Source: Mesodorylaimus sp. YZB2_4 | Taxonomy: Eukaryota > Nematoda > Enoplea > Dorylaimida > Dorylaimidae | Length of the DNA: 64,000 nucleotides | NCBI GenBank assembly: GCA_030248295.1 | Contig: JASANH010001409.1 | Location: forward strand, 431,883 to 495,882 | Reading direction: 5' to 3' | Shown: positions 10,660 to 33,000 of the stretch, piece after piece | Numbering within the stretch: the first letter of the stretch is position 1 | How the letters are laid out: each line of letters starts with the position of its first letter | Translations under genes and position numbers: made by a program | Notes under the pieces: generated by a model | Told to the model about the DNA's origin: nothing | The model's input: only the letters and a program-made list of their open reading frames with translations | The model's database searches: none

Positions 10660-13528
10660 GAAAGAATATCTTTCTCAAGTCGATGACTCTTGGGCCGATT
10701 GCGGACTCGCCTTGAGGGAGATTAGCTTAAATATCATCATCATCATCATTTCTGTGAGGGTCATTCTTTATGGCGCACCCGATAATTATTTTTCAAACGG
10801 CCGTAGGATTAATGACACAAAAGACAGTAGCAGCTGCATCCGAAGAACTGGGCAGAGAATACAAACACGATTTGTTTGAAAAATCGAATTTAGCAACTCA
10901 CGCGAGAAAAGCGTCAAGCCATTTTTGTGGAGGACAGCTGGAGTTTATCTGCGAAGAGTGAATCCTTAACTAGTCCCAAAAAATGTGTTGACCACTGCTG
11001 GAAATGAGCATAGGTCTCATGCAGGTCAAAAAATTCATATAACCTTTGGATGGGAAATGGCATTTACTTCTTACATGCGTCATTAATTGACAGGCAGGTG
11101 AGATTGAGTTGACTCGATAATGACATACTAGCTGCTACAAATCGCGCTCTGGTTAGTCCACCAGCAAACATCTATTTTTCATCTCCCGCTTGATTGCAAG
11201 TCTTTTACGCGACATTTAAGGAGCAACTGTTATCAGTAGAAACAAACTAGATGCAACTTGTCTTGAGACAATGCCTGAAATCCACCCATACAGTTTTTGT
11301 GCGCGCCTAATCTACAATCAACCGCGATTGAAGTTTTGCCCGAAGCAAAGATTCAAATTGGCGCGTCAGCTTCTTATAACACATTGGAATAGACATGCCC
11401 ATTCTTGCTTTATCAGAACGACACTCCTGCCGCACCTCAAAAAGTAATATACTGCATCTCATATAAGCCAAAAATTTGAATTGGCGCGCTACTCTTATAT
11501 CAAATTGACATGAGGAAGACGGCGCGCGGGAACGTGCGCGCACTCTCTGATTAGCGACATTTTCATTTTAGAGCGAGCAGACAGGTCGCCTTTTTTGAGC
11601 GACCAAGTTAGGAACTCTGGCTGGTCTTCTTTGAGAGTCATGACCCGACGAGCAAACACGCTAATTTACAGGCAAAAACGGCTAAAACTCGGGGACATGA
11701 AACTTTTTTCGCCAGCTCAGAAAATCTGATCAATCCAGAAAGTGACGAAAGAAAATCAAAAACTACCTCTCGCACTTGTTGGCTTAAACATTTTTATTTT
11801 TTTCTGCGAGTAGCTATCTCATGATCATTCTTATAAGAAGCCCCCATCACTCTTGCTCGACCTAAGTACATGTAATGCTTACGCGGAAAAGAGCAACAGG
11901 TTTTCACAGCGAGAAACAACAAACTAACGAAGAAACCGTGTTTTTACATTCGTATATCTTCGGTAAACGTGCCTGATTCGAAAAATTCTCGTCCTGTTAT
12001 AGTCGGAAATCCCTGTTCAAATTTTTACGAGTTTTTGACCCTGTACCAGGAAAAAAATTAAAAATATCGCAAATTCAAAAAACAGTGGCCCCTCGACAAC
12101 TTTTTTCTTTGGTAAAACAGCTCAACGTAGGACAGGGTTTCAAGTCTTATAATGAGCTGAAAGATAGGATATCTGCGCCTATCAAAACTTTGAGACTGTA
12201 CTTACAATTCCTTTTCTCATCAGAAGAATAAACCTTCGCTCCTGGCGCATGGGGATACAACGTCCGAAGAGTCCATGAGACTAAACCCGCCCCTGGTCAT
12301 GATCCCGTCTAGTGTGTATAAATTAGCATATAAACTGTTGCCATAATTGGACAGGAGAACGCTCGCCCGGGAAAAGAGCCGCTGCGACTGGGAATTCGAT
12401 TCGAGGTCGGAAATAAAGATCGCCAAAAATATTGTCTCAACATGTTGCACTCGTGCCTGTATATAAACTGAATTCTGACTTAGTTATGGCATCTGAGTGC
12501 ACACTTTTGACCAAGTTAGCCCGGGAAGGGTCGTTATCTGGGTGGGAGTGGGAGTGGGAGTGAGGGGGGAAGGCTCTTGCGGAAAAGGTCAAGAAAGCAA
12601 TGTTGTAAAAATTTATGGACTGCGAATTCGGAAATGGCACGTTTTCATGCAGAATGACCTGACATTTATTGCAGCTTATGAATATAGACTCTGGGAGTCC
12701 AGTATGGGTATCTGAGGCTGATCTAATTGGCTCTGAGATTGTTGGAGATAATTGGGTCGAGTCTTGAAGAGCGAGAAGAATGATTGCGTGCGTGTTCAGT
12801 TGATGTAAACATCGTTTGCCCCTTCATTTATTTTTATAAACCTGTTTGTGAAATGTGGGTTATTACGTCATATGATACATTCAGCGCCCACTCTTTGATT
12901 TTCTTTGCACAATTTTGCCCTCCTTTATCATTCCTATTGCTATCACTAACACAATTGCCATTCATGCCTAGATATGCCAGTGCAGAGGCCTAATAAAGGC
13001 GCTTTTGCACAGGCCTGTTCATAATCTCACTTACAGCTCCAGGTCGGACCCTTCGAAATCCTATAGCCCTGAGGTAATAAATAGGAATTTACTATGCACG
13101 CCACTCTATCAGGCAGCTATGATCATTTGATCAAACCATCATGATTTTTAATGAATCCTCAGTTCAAGCCAAATTGCAGTATCTCGTTCAAAAAATGAAC
13201 AACAGCAGGCAAATCAGCGAGCTAAGGAGTCCTTTTAAAAAGTCACTAGCTCGGTGTTTCGTTCCACTTATGTCTGCCCTAATAATCGGTTGATGTTATT
13301 GCCCCAGACAGGCCTCCTGGGGGTTTCATGAATTCAGTTTTTGTGCTATTACACAGTAAAATTGAGTTTCGTCGTCTTGATCTGCGTGTAGAAGAAAAAA
13401 GTGAAGTACAGGCGCAGTAGGCTGCAGATGGCCTTCACAAAGCTGAACACTAGCAACACACGCACGATTGGTCGCATAAACATTCATGAACGGCGCCATG
13501 ACTAATTACAGCATTCCTGTGCAGGTGT
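10660..13528. other. Intergenic region, nothing recognised
   Basis: AT-rich sequence with no protein-like open frame. It has a short GGGAGT tandem near 12541-12570 and several A/T homopolymers. I see no RNA gene or transposon ends. Confidence 0.5.
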
Positions 13529-14823
13529 ACATGAATGTACACACCTATCACAGACCTGTTAAAATCTATGAGCCCCCAGCACCTTTCAAACCTAGCAGGG
13601 ACATTAGGCAGGGTTGCCCCTGTCTGCACTGCTCTACGTGCTGGTGTCTGATACGGTAACGCATTGCATAAGGAGGGACATGGCTGTGACTGAAATTGAC
13701 TTGGTTGGGGAGCATCTCAAATTGAGCAACTATGCAGACGACACAAATTTTTTGCTTGCTGACTCAGAGTCTGTAAAACGTGTGTTTGAAGTCTATGATT
13801 TGTATAAACGAGCATCAGGGGCGACTCTGAAACATGCTAAAACCAGAATCCTGTTGCTGGGCAAGATGGGGAAGTATTCCTTACAAGCCAGCTTGCAGGA
13901 CTCTGTTGTGAGTCAGATTAAAGTCTACGGTCTTCTAATAGAAAGAGAAGGGATGGAGATAGCTGTAAACTGGGATGGTGTCCGAATCACATAGGCACGC
14001 TGGGAAACAAGACACCACACAATGACATGTCCTATTTCGGTAGGGTATACGTGGCCAATATTTATTTCCTGTCCAAACTCTGGTATTTAGCATCAGTGAT
14101 TGCTTGCGCCAGAAGATGATTTGCAAAGGTTTGCTGAGACACAGATGGATTCATATCTGAGGCATCCGGCTAAGCAGAATGGGAAAAATAAGCTCATATT
14201 GGAAAGGACCAAAGAGCAAGGAGGCAAGGGTACCCTGACATTGGCTTTAAAGTGCTCATGACTATATTGATAATGTGACTCATGTCCGCACTCTTTGATG
14301 AGGTGGTTTTAAACGTATATGGAAACTGATCTGGGTTGCAGTTCAACTTAATATGATGAGCAGGTGGTTGAAAACAAGGTAAAACTGAACCTATGCTCTC
14401 TCTGAAAATCCATGTTTTCTACATAAAAATTTCGCGGAAGGAAATTTTCGCGGTCCAGGCCATCCGCGAAAACCGCGAAATTAAAGTGATTTATGTGCCG
14501 TATATCATGTTGTTGTCGAGTGTCACAGAGTTCAGGTTTTTGGGACAGAGTAAACGTACTCATTCAGGCATTTGACCCGACCGTCACTCTGAACGATGAA
14601 AGCAGGATTTTTGGAGTGACTGGCGGAAAATCCTCACATCTGAAGGTGATTGTAAACTTGGTCTTGCAATCAGCGCAGAGATGCATCTGGTTTGCTAGAA
14701 TGGATTTTGAGGAAAAGAATTCAAACACTGAGCTTTGGGTCTCACTTTTAAAGCGCATTCGACTTTTGGTTAAAAGAGCTAGGTGCACCTCGACACCTCA
14801 TCTTTCAACGAGATCTTTGTAAA
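13529..14823 (+). mobile_element. Decayed L1/Tx1-like LINE, copy A (RT to C-terminal region)
   Basis: Fragment of a non-LTR retrotransposon ORF2. In order: a stretch ending SRDIRQGCP just before a one-base deletion at about 13616; LSALLYVLVSDTV; the catalytic palm motif LSNYADDTNFLLA near 13723-13760; RASGATLKHAKTRILLLG; and, in another frame, FLSKLWYLASV near 14065-14095, typical of the thumb and connection region of L1/Tx1-type elements. The tail at about 14540-14820 contains NLVLQSAQRCIWFARMDFEE, which recurs at 42210-42280 and, reversed, near 63200-63270. Several frameshifts and stops make it inactive. A-rich sequence follows at 14850-14920 and may be the 3' tail. Only the 3' half is recognisable. 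Confidence 0.8.
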
Positions 14824-17800
14824 GTCTTCTTTAGTGTGAAGAATAAGAGACAGATGAAAAAGATTTTAAAAAAAACAATAACTCAATAAAGATAAAAACA
14901 CAAAAAAAGAAGAAATTTCTCAAAGGGGGAATAGTAGATTAATAGGGAAAAGGGAACATACATAGTATTGAAGAATTTATTGATAGGCACTCGTTTTCTT
15001 CTCATACGAGGTTGCTTTCGTCTCGTGACATTTACGATCAGTGGTCCTTGCTCATCGAATTCAGTCAGTACTTGATGTGATGAATTGCAGTGATAATTGT
15101 GATACTCACATCTAACGACTGAACTCTGTTAGTCAACTGGCTTTGGCATGTATAACGGTGCAAGTAAAAAAATGACACTAATAAAAAAAACAGAAAACGA
15201 TTTCACACCCCCACACCACTTCCCCAAATAATCTTTTAAAAGTTGGCGCTCTAATAGCCTGAGCATCATTTCTGAATCCTCACACCAATTTAACTTGGTT
15301 TTGTGCGGGCTACCGTAATCCATCTTTCGAGCACGGATGAATCGCCCCGTATTCGCTCATCGTTGGCATTTTCGGATTTCGGTTAGTCGGCTTGATGAAT
15401 TTGGAAAATGAATTTATTTACGTTCAATAGCACTCGATCATTAGTGCACGGATTGTAAAATAGGCATTCCGATTTCGAGCTTCATTCGGCGGGAGCAGTC
15501 TGTCTGTTCGGCGGCCGCGCTAATATTTGATTGGAAACAATGACGGAAAGGTAAGTGATGTCTGCTGTCACTCTTTGGACGATGCAAAGGTTTTTGTTGG
15601 ATTTGTGATAATTTTGTTGGACTGGTTTGTATTAGAGGAAAATTTGGACCGTAGGAGGAATGGGTGGCTGACACTTGACGATGCTACATAAGCCTTTTCT
15701 GTAAACGCATGCGTTGCGTTCATGGATTTTGCTAATTGCGGCTTCGCTGAAGTATGGGTGTTCTTCGAAATCTTCAAAGTTACTAGGATGTACGCGTCTG
15801 TCGCTGGCTTGAGAAACACAAGGAAGGTTATTGGCCTTGGTGTAGGCCGCGGCTTGCTGGCTGGTTGTAGTATGTTAGCACTAGCGTACATAATCTGCTC
15901 TGGTCAGCTGTCCATTATACGAGAGGCAGGTTCGTCGAGAACGCATTTGTATTGAACGTTCGGGCCGAATGATGCCGCTTTTTGACGGGCGGGTCTCGCC
16001 AGCAGCCCTGCTTCTCGTATTCAATCTGTGCACTGACCAGCCATTCGTTCTGACTAGAGCGAAAAGCTTCTGCTCGCTCGCTCAATTTCTCTCTTTTGTA
16101 TTCTTTCGAGAACGTTCCAAAATGGTAGAATCTATCCCTGTATTATACAAGGCACTTTCAATTTGCACCTTTTTCAATTTGACTAGCAATTAGTCAGTCC
16201 ACTATGGGCCCTCATTCGGGCTTTATGTCATTTAAGTTGAATGTTTGAGGAGTAGCGGATGCTGAACTAACAATTAGCAAAGCTAGGATTGAAAACAAGT
16301 TGGGTAAATTATTCATTAGTCACACAAAAGTGCATAGAATCCAGAATATCGACTTACTTTGCAAATCTTTGTTTCCGTCTTTTGTGTATTGCTCATTTGG
16401 TCAACTATTTTCGATTAGGAATGCAGTGGAGAGCGGACTGTTTTTGTGCATTTGATAGGTCGTGCCAGCATTGTGCGGATGCTAACGCCAGTAGCCTTTA
16501 CTGACGCTTGCACAGTCTGTCGCCATCCTTTTTCCTGCTCTTGGCATTAGCATGACATTTATCATCGTGCCTTCCTTTAACGCGACAACTTTTTGTCTAT
16601 TCAAACTTCTTTGTGTCTGGCTGGGATCGGCTTACACCGATGTGATGTGGTGTAGTGTGCATTGGACACTGGTTCGGTCGTTGATCGGAACTTTGAGGCA
16701 CCTTAGCGAAAGGGTTGTGACAAGAGGTTTGGTCGTGGATTTACGTGATCCAATAATTTTCTAACCCTTCTTTTCTGCTGCATAATTCTAGCCTGTGTGT
16801 GCACTACACATTGTTTCGACATCTCGTTTTCGAAAATGATGGTTTCTTCAGTGTTTCAACTTTTACATCTAACTTTTACTCGTCTCTTGGCTGAATTGTA
16901 CGTTTTTAGTGGCGAGTATGTTTGGACGATTAGTACGTAGTCTTCTGGCTTCGTTGCCCGAGTGATTGATAATGCTATTGGGAAATAAATGTAGCTGGCC
17001 ATAGCGAGTACAAGTAACCTGCTGCGAGGCATTATGGTGATCAGTTGTGATAATATGGTTATGCCCATCTCGTCGAGGCCATTGACGAATGCGGCTGCGA
17101 GAATGGCCTTTTCTCCTACTAGCTAAGGCCTGACTAAAACAGTTTTCCTAATTTGTGTGCGTAGGAAGAGGCAGTGGCCTGTGAATCATGTCTGGCGTGT
17201 TGACTGATTGGTCGTGCAGGTTTGCTGCGCAAGACAATACGTGTCTGGAATGTAAGCCGGTAAAGTCGGATGGGGATGGCAGAATCGGATTAGCTTTCAT
17301 TGTTGGACACGTGGCATAGACTGGTCATCGAGTTGTAATTTGTAAAGCGTCTTAGGAAAGAATATAAGTGCAGTGGCTTTTGGAGAGGAGACTGGTTGCT
17401 TGGAAACTGAACTGTGTGTTGATTGTTGGGGAGGCTATGTGGAACCTAGAATTTGTAGGCTGGACGTTGGCCGAGTGTCCGCACGGTCGATGGACGGCTT
17501 TTTGCGGTAGTCAACTTATTGAATGTCGTGCTCGAAACGAAAATAGCATTTGGTCAGTATGAAAGGAGTATTGGTTGTTCATTAGGGGAAGTGTTGCTGG
17601 CAGCATGCAGTCAACGAGTAGCGCGCCTGGCGGCTCTTTTACGTTGGTTGATGGTTTCGTGGCTTGAAATGTGCGGAATTTCAGCTCGTCTCCTTTTCGT
17701 CGTGGTTCAAGTTCAACTCGTGTTTTAAAAAGTGAAAATTTTCTGCAGTTCTCTTTTGCTAGGCGCGACTTGAGCTTGAAGTAGAGAAGGGGACGGAAGG

Positions 17801-20252
17801 AAGGAAGGAAATGGAGGAAAGAAAGCTGAGACTTATTTTCAAAAAGTGGTTTCTTGGCGTAAGAACAAGACTAGGGACACGATTGACGCGGGTACTTTGG
17901 TTGTGAGAAGATTTGAAAAGCGGTTTTCTACTGTGAAAACTGGTTGTGTATTTTTGGTGAGACTTTTCAGTGAATTTTAGTTTTTAGGTTGTCGTTGATG
18001 TTGAACTACAACGACCGCAGTTTAGGACTGGATTTTTTGTGCTTGAGAAGGGTCCATTAGCGCAGCTCGTGAAGTGGGATCGAATGGGAGAGAACGTGTG
18101 TGGGAGTAATTTGGAGTCGTGTTCAATGGACATTGGTCAGTTTTTTGAGGAACTGTAATGTGTTTAGAGCAAATAGCTGTCCTCTGATTTCAGTGGATTT
18201 TCGATAGATCTAAAAGCTGTCTTAGTATGTTGGGGGGGTCGATGTAAGTCCCTTCGTCCTTTATGTTTCCGCCAGCACTAGAAGATGGCTAGGGTGTGCA
18301 TTAGTGGCCTTACTAGCAATAGTTGCATTCGTGGGCATGTCGTATCTCGTTGCGCATGACTAGCAGCGTTTCCTCGAGCCTTTAAGAAGCTCTTGTTGGC
18401 GCGGTGGAGGAAAGGATAAATGAGTCGAAGGAATGCGATTTGGAGGGAGTGATGTTAGCGACGGAGAATACGGCTCGTAGTTGCGGTAGTTTGTGTTAGC
18501 ATAAAAGGGAGGGAGGGGAGGAAGGGACGCTTCCTCGGCACTTCCTTCGGACTGACGTCCAAATGGGTGGTTGAGCGAGTGCGCGAGGGGAAATGGGTGG
18601 TTAGGAATCGAATCGAGGTCGAATTCGGTTCGATTTTGGTTTTTTTTTTGGCGTGCGTGGAAAGATAAGCTCGATGAAAGTGGGCGGCATGGTGAAAAAA
18701 ATTGACGGGGCGGGGTCGGGTAAAAAATAAGATAAGATTTCAATTGTTAATTTTAGAAAAAAGATGATTAGGGATTGTCGATTGCTGGAGGGATGGTCAG
18801 CTAGATTGCTTGAATTGATAGGGTGTGGGAGCTGGAGCGTTAATTATGTGCGGGGATGCTTGCGTAATGGTTGGTGCATGTCCTGGGTCAAGATTGGCAG
18901 CGGATAGCTTCCGGGTTCGAATGTGCTTTGATAGTTTTTTGAGATGTCCCGCCCTCGAGCTAGTGGGAAGGAGCAGTGTTTGACCATCTTAGGGAATATT
19001 GTTGGAATGGTGCCAGGCAGGATTCCGCGGCAGTGTTGGGGTGTGGAAATCTTGGCAAGGACGTGTCCGGCCTAATTAGCCGCATGGAAGGATAACTGGT
19101 AAATTGCACGTGTTTTGTCGATGGATAAGTCAGTCGGGGTTTCGTGTAATCGAGGAATTGTGTTCAAAAACAGGCCGCGTTTCGGTTTAATGGCGAGGGT
19201 GGAAAAGACGGTCGATTTCTTTTTTCTTCTTTGGAGTACTCGGATGTTGCGTGTGCGGTTGGCAGTTGGCGAAAGAAGGGAGTTGAAGTAGTCGAAAACA
19301 TTCGGAAAAGAAAATCAAATATTTGCTCTGGTTTTCCTCGTGCAATTTTGGGTTCGCAGTTGGCCGAATATGGATGTGGGGGAGGGGAGGAGCCGACTGG
19401 CCTCGGGTAGTGGCGTCAGTGCAGAGACGACTGGACGGGGGCATAATCGGTCAGGGATGCCTAGTTGGTGGGGAGGTCGTCGGGCGTGAGTCGAGTCGCC
19501 AATCAACGCCGTCTCTTCTGGCCGAAATTGTGTATTGGAGAGTGAGGCAGGGGCTGAATCATCGGCCATGCGACATTTGACTGCCACTAACCGCATCTGG
19601 GCTAGGAGGCAGCCACCTGCATCGGGTACCTAAAACAGTTTATATTATTGTTGGGGGGCGGCGGAGAGGTTCGATTTCCGTCTAGGGCGACCACCCGCCG
19701 CCATTGGCCTCATTGGTCAGACGAGGCGATGGCTCGTCTGGTGGCGCCATGTTTCTTTGGAAAGTGACTTTGCCAATGCGACAATGGATTATTTCGTTTT
19801 AGCCTTGGATTTTGAAAGGGAAGGAAGGAGGTGGTCGAGACACTCGGGGGGACATTTTCTTGAAGTCGACTACGAGTCTACGTAGTTAGCCGAAATTTTG
19901 TTGTACTACTTTGAAGCGTCGTTTCGGCCGAAATTTCGTGTCTGATTTTGTTTGGTGAGCCGACGTGGTCGAGACGAGAATCGAGTGTGCAATTTGAGAG
20001 AGGACTGTTTTTGTCAGCAATTTTTATTTTCCTGGGTGGTCGAGCCGAAGATTGGATTTATACTTTTTTATGGTGGTATCAGAGGCAAGACTGTGGGCGT
20101 GTCTTTGATTCGACTGGCGGTTGGACGTGTCGGGTTTTGGAATTGATGTGTTTGTAATGGTAGACTTGATGATGGATGGACGGGCGGCACCTGGAACCAT
20201 TGTCGAAAGAGCATTGAATAATTGAGCGAGGTGTTAATTTCGAGTAAAAATC
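14824..20252. other. Long region upstream of the Vilse-like gene
   Basis: No supported coding exon. The stretch is G/T-rich on the plus strand from about 15.4 kb, much like the introns of the downstream gene, so it may hold its promoter and untranslated leader. One possible leader exon ends at about 15551, where ATGACGGAAAG is followed by the donor GTAAGTGATG. It does not extend the downstream frame, so it would be a 5' UTR or upstream-ORF exon. This is inference. Confidence 0.4.
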
Positions 20253-29253
<9,001 letters not shown>

Positions 29254-30063
29254 GTGGTAATGTGAATGAGATTGGGTTGGGAGTGATGTTTGTAAATATG
29301 GACACTACTGCCCTTTAGCATAGGTTTGCCTAGCTCGATCTAGTCTGCTAAGGCTTCGACAAGGTTTTTTGTTTAAGTTAGCATTTTTTTGAAAGAACAA
29401 ACCATTTTTTGAGGGTAATGACAAAACTTAGATAACGGATATTTTTTGGTATTGACTTTCTTTAGTAACGAAGCATAACCAGTATTAGAAACATTTTTGA
29501 ATTTTTGCGAATTAAGTTTACAAGAAAGTTTTTTTCAGTGTGTGGTATATGAAGACTCAATCTGACGTGTTTGGCGGTGATCTAGGCTTGTTTTGCGCAT
29601 GGATTTGAGGGCTGCGTTGTAAATGGCAGTTTTGAAATTTTGATGCCTTGTACTTGTCTATGTATTTATTTGTGGTGCACATTTTTGTGCATTGAGCCAG
29701 TTTTGAAGTTTTTCAGTGTTTTCGTTCGTGTTCTCGGCATAAGTCGTTTGTGGAACGTAAAGAAATGCATGCATGAATGGGTGGGCAGGGGATGAGATTG
29801 GGTGGAGCTGAAGGGCAGAGTGCTCCGTTTTGGTAGCATGGATCTGCCGACTTAGCAGTTCGAGTGCTTGGAAGAAAGTGTAGACGACTGGGGGCCACTT
29901 TAGTGGGGAGCTTGGACAGCCTTGACACAGTTGGAGGGGCTTGGACAAGTGCAAAAGTACATAGCTAGCAGGGTCGAGGTAGAGGGTGCGTACGACATTG
30001 TTGATAATCCGTAGCCATTGGCAGCATCAAGAAATATATTCTAGCTACCGTGACAAGGCTTGC
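29254..30063. other. Convergent intergenic region (3' flanks of Vilse-like and GH31 genes)
   Basis: T-rich sequence on the plus strand after the Vilse-like stop. It presumably carries the 3' UTRs of the two convergent genes. No domain, repeat or RNA gene is visible. Confidence 0.5.
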
Positions 30064-33000
30064 TCAAACTTGCCAAGCTATTTCGTGTCCCCGTTCCAAA
30101 TTAATCATCAGTGAGTGCAAATTGAGTGTCCTGGTTTGTGGATTGTAGGCGACTGATTGCGAGGAGATGGGCACCCCGTCGAGTGTGACCGTGCTCGGCT
30201 GCGATGGCAGGCCGTAGACGAGAGTTGTGTTCAAGTGGGGTTGGATGGGTGCATTGTCTGCGAGTATGGTGATGTGCACTCCGCCCCGATCGCCCGATGT
30301 CCAGGCCTCGAATTGGACGTAGCTGTGCTGGGCGTCGAGCGAGTCACCGTCGTCCCAGTAAAGGCCGCCGCAAGCCCGTCCGTGCGTGTCCAAGGCCACG
30401 AGTAGACCCAGGGCGTTCTTCCTGGCCAAGTAGGTGTTGACGGCGGGCAGCTGGGTGGGCACGATGGCACCACCTCGGATGTACACGCCGGTCTGGTTGA
30501 GTGGCATGGCTACGCTCAGGGCGCGTCCGACGTCGGCTCGGGCCACTTCGATGTGGCTGAGCAGATCGTACCAGCGACCGCGGGGGAAGTAGACTGTGCG
30601 TGCGTTGGTGTTGGCATCCGTGACGGGGGCTATCATCAGGCCCGATCCCCACAGGAATTGGTCATCGATCGTGCGAGTGTTCGAGTCGTTGGCGTAGTCG
30701 AAGAAGAGGGGGCGGGCGACTGGTGTGCCGTTGGTGTGCGACTGGTAGAGGAGGGTGTACAGGTAGGGCAAGAGGCTGTAGCGGACGTTGAGCCAGTTGC
30801 GGATGGTCGCAGTGGCAGGGGGCGACCAAGCGGCCGGGTCCTGTTCCTGTTTACTGCCCAGGTCGTTGTGGTTTCGAGAGAATGGATAGAACGCGCCAGT
30901 CTGACTCCATCGCACGCACAGTTCTTCGGTGGCATCGCCGATGAAGCCGCAGATGTCAGCGCCGACCAGGGGAATACCGAAGAGATTGAATTCGAGCATG
31001 CCCACGATGGACTGCTTCAATTGTTTCCATACACTTTGGTTGTCTCCCAGCCAGTGATTGGTGTACTTGCCCGAACCAGCGAATGTGGACCGACTGAGCA
31101 CGAATGGCCGCTTGCCTGGGAAGACTGTCTGAAATGGGACGAGAGCTGTCAGGGTTTGGAGGTCGTGGTGGGCTTCGTTGCGCCCTCACAAGCACGACGT
31201 GGCCTTATCGATTGGTAGCCAGCGACCAGCTCCATCCTCCACCCCAGCCAGACCTGAATAAGCCTCCATCGCTGGGGTATTGACCCTGGTTGAGGTTGGT
31301 TTGGAAAACCCTAGACCAGCTGGTTTTGTTGTTGGTACCATGCCGGGGAATGGATCTGGAAGGGGTCCAGAATGTCCCAAGGGGTCTGCCCAAGAGGTCT
31401 GCCTGCCCTACAGTAGGTCCTAAAATCTGATTTTTTGGTTGGCTAAAGACCAGAGGGTTTCATTAAAAAAGTTGAGAGACCAGTTGATGTGCAAGAGTCG
31501 CTTTGATAACACGGTGACGCTGATCAATTTTCAATCGTGGATTCCAGGATGGATAAGAGTGTCAAATCCCAAAGCCCATGAGGATTGTCGTTTAGCATGG
31601 AGCCCGTGTGGAGCGCAATATTGAGTCAACTTTTCAGAAATCTAGGTTTCATCGATGGATCGATCAACCCCAGTCTCATCTCCTTGCAGCTCACTAATGC
31701 ACTGTTTTTGACACATTGCGTCTCACCTGCAGTGCCTTGTATGTGGCCTGGGCTTCACCATACCCGTACAGGTTATGGTACTCGTAGTGCTTGCCAGCGA
31801 ACTGATCGGCGTCCATGCACAGCGTCTTCTCGTTGATGTTGGTGTAGATCAGGGGCACGTAGGGAGGCGTGTTGTACTTGTTGTTAACACACCCGTCCGT
31901 AGATCCGCCCACAAAATTGGATGGTTCGTTCATATCGATCCACAAGCCATCGAATTTGGCGCCCTGTTTATCATGGAAGTCTGTGATGACCGATGTCCAC
32001 CACGGGGTCGTAGCCGGGTTTGTAAAGTCTGGGAAATAAGTGAAGCCTGGCCACACAATGCCCTCCAATGGTTTACCAGTTCGATTGTCACGGATGAACA
32101 CCTGTGATTGAAGACCTTTGGCCAGCGGATCGTAGGTGATGTTAGGACGGCTGGCGATGCCTGAAATAGACAGGACGCTTGGAACTGGGGAGAGGACTCG
32201 TCAGTTCACCAGCCAGCCAGACAGGCGCCAGAGGACCAGGCTAACACTTGAAACGGATGGTCCTACTGTGCCTCAGACTGAATGAGCGCTGCGTATTTCC
32301 GCAGTACGCCTTAGACCCACAGGTTTCCTTGCCTGGGTCCACAATGAGCACCAGCTTCATATTGTACTGGTCGTGCAATGAGGTGACGAATCCAGAGAAG
32401 TTGGCGAAGGCTACGGGGTCGGAGGTGAAGTCCAAATACTGGTACATGTAATCGATGTCGACGACCTGAGTGTCCTGCGGGATGTTGGCCCGACGATTGC
32501 GTTGGAAGATGGAATTGAGGAAGGTCAAATTCTTGTATCCGTATCGGCTTAGTTGGAATCCCAGGGCCCAGTAAGGCGGCAGTTGGGGTCGGCCGATCAG
32601 ACTGGTGTATTGACGGATTACATCGTCCGCAGTGGGACCCGACAGGACGAAGAATTCGATGACACCACCGATGGCTCGCCACGTGATGATGCCTCCTTGA
32701 GGGTTCGACGGGTCTGGTTGAAGGGCCACATTGATGGCGTGCGTGTTCAGGAAGAAGATCCCGTGCGAATTCCCATTCTGGTCATCGATGCACAGGTAAA
32801 AGGGGTGCACGCCTGGAAGTAGGAGAGGAGTAAGGCATGGAGGCTGGACCATCAAGGCATAGCTACAGAAGAGATATGACCAACTGCACTCGTACTCGTA
32901 TGTACTTTCCCCGTGTCGTGACCCAGCGGTATGCGTTTGCCCCTCACGCTAGGTGCGCCCTTATAGGGGAGGGTTCGACTCCCGCCTGGGTGAAAAAATA

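Noticed and set aside
12497-12715. Open frame over the GGGAGT microsatellite
   Set aside because: Its Val/Gly repeat is a translation of the simple repeat only.
32922-32996. Functional tRNA gene in the GH31 intron
   Set aside because: Acceptor stem and T-arm are fine but the D- and anticodon arms cannot be folded normally.
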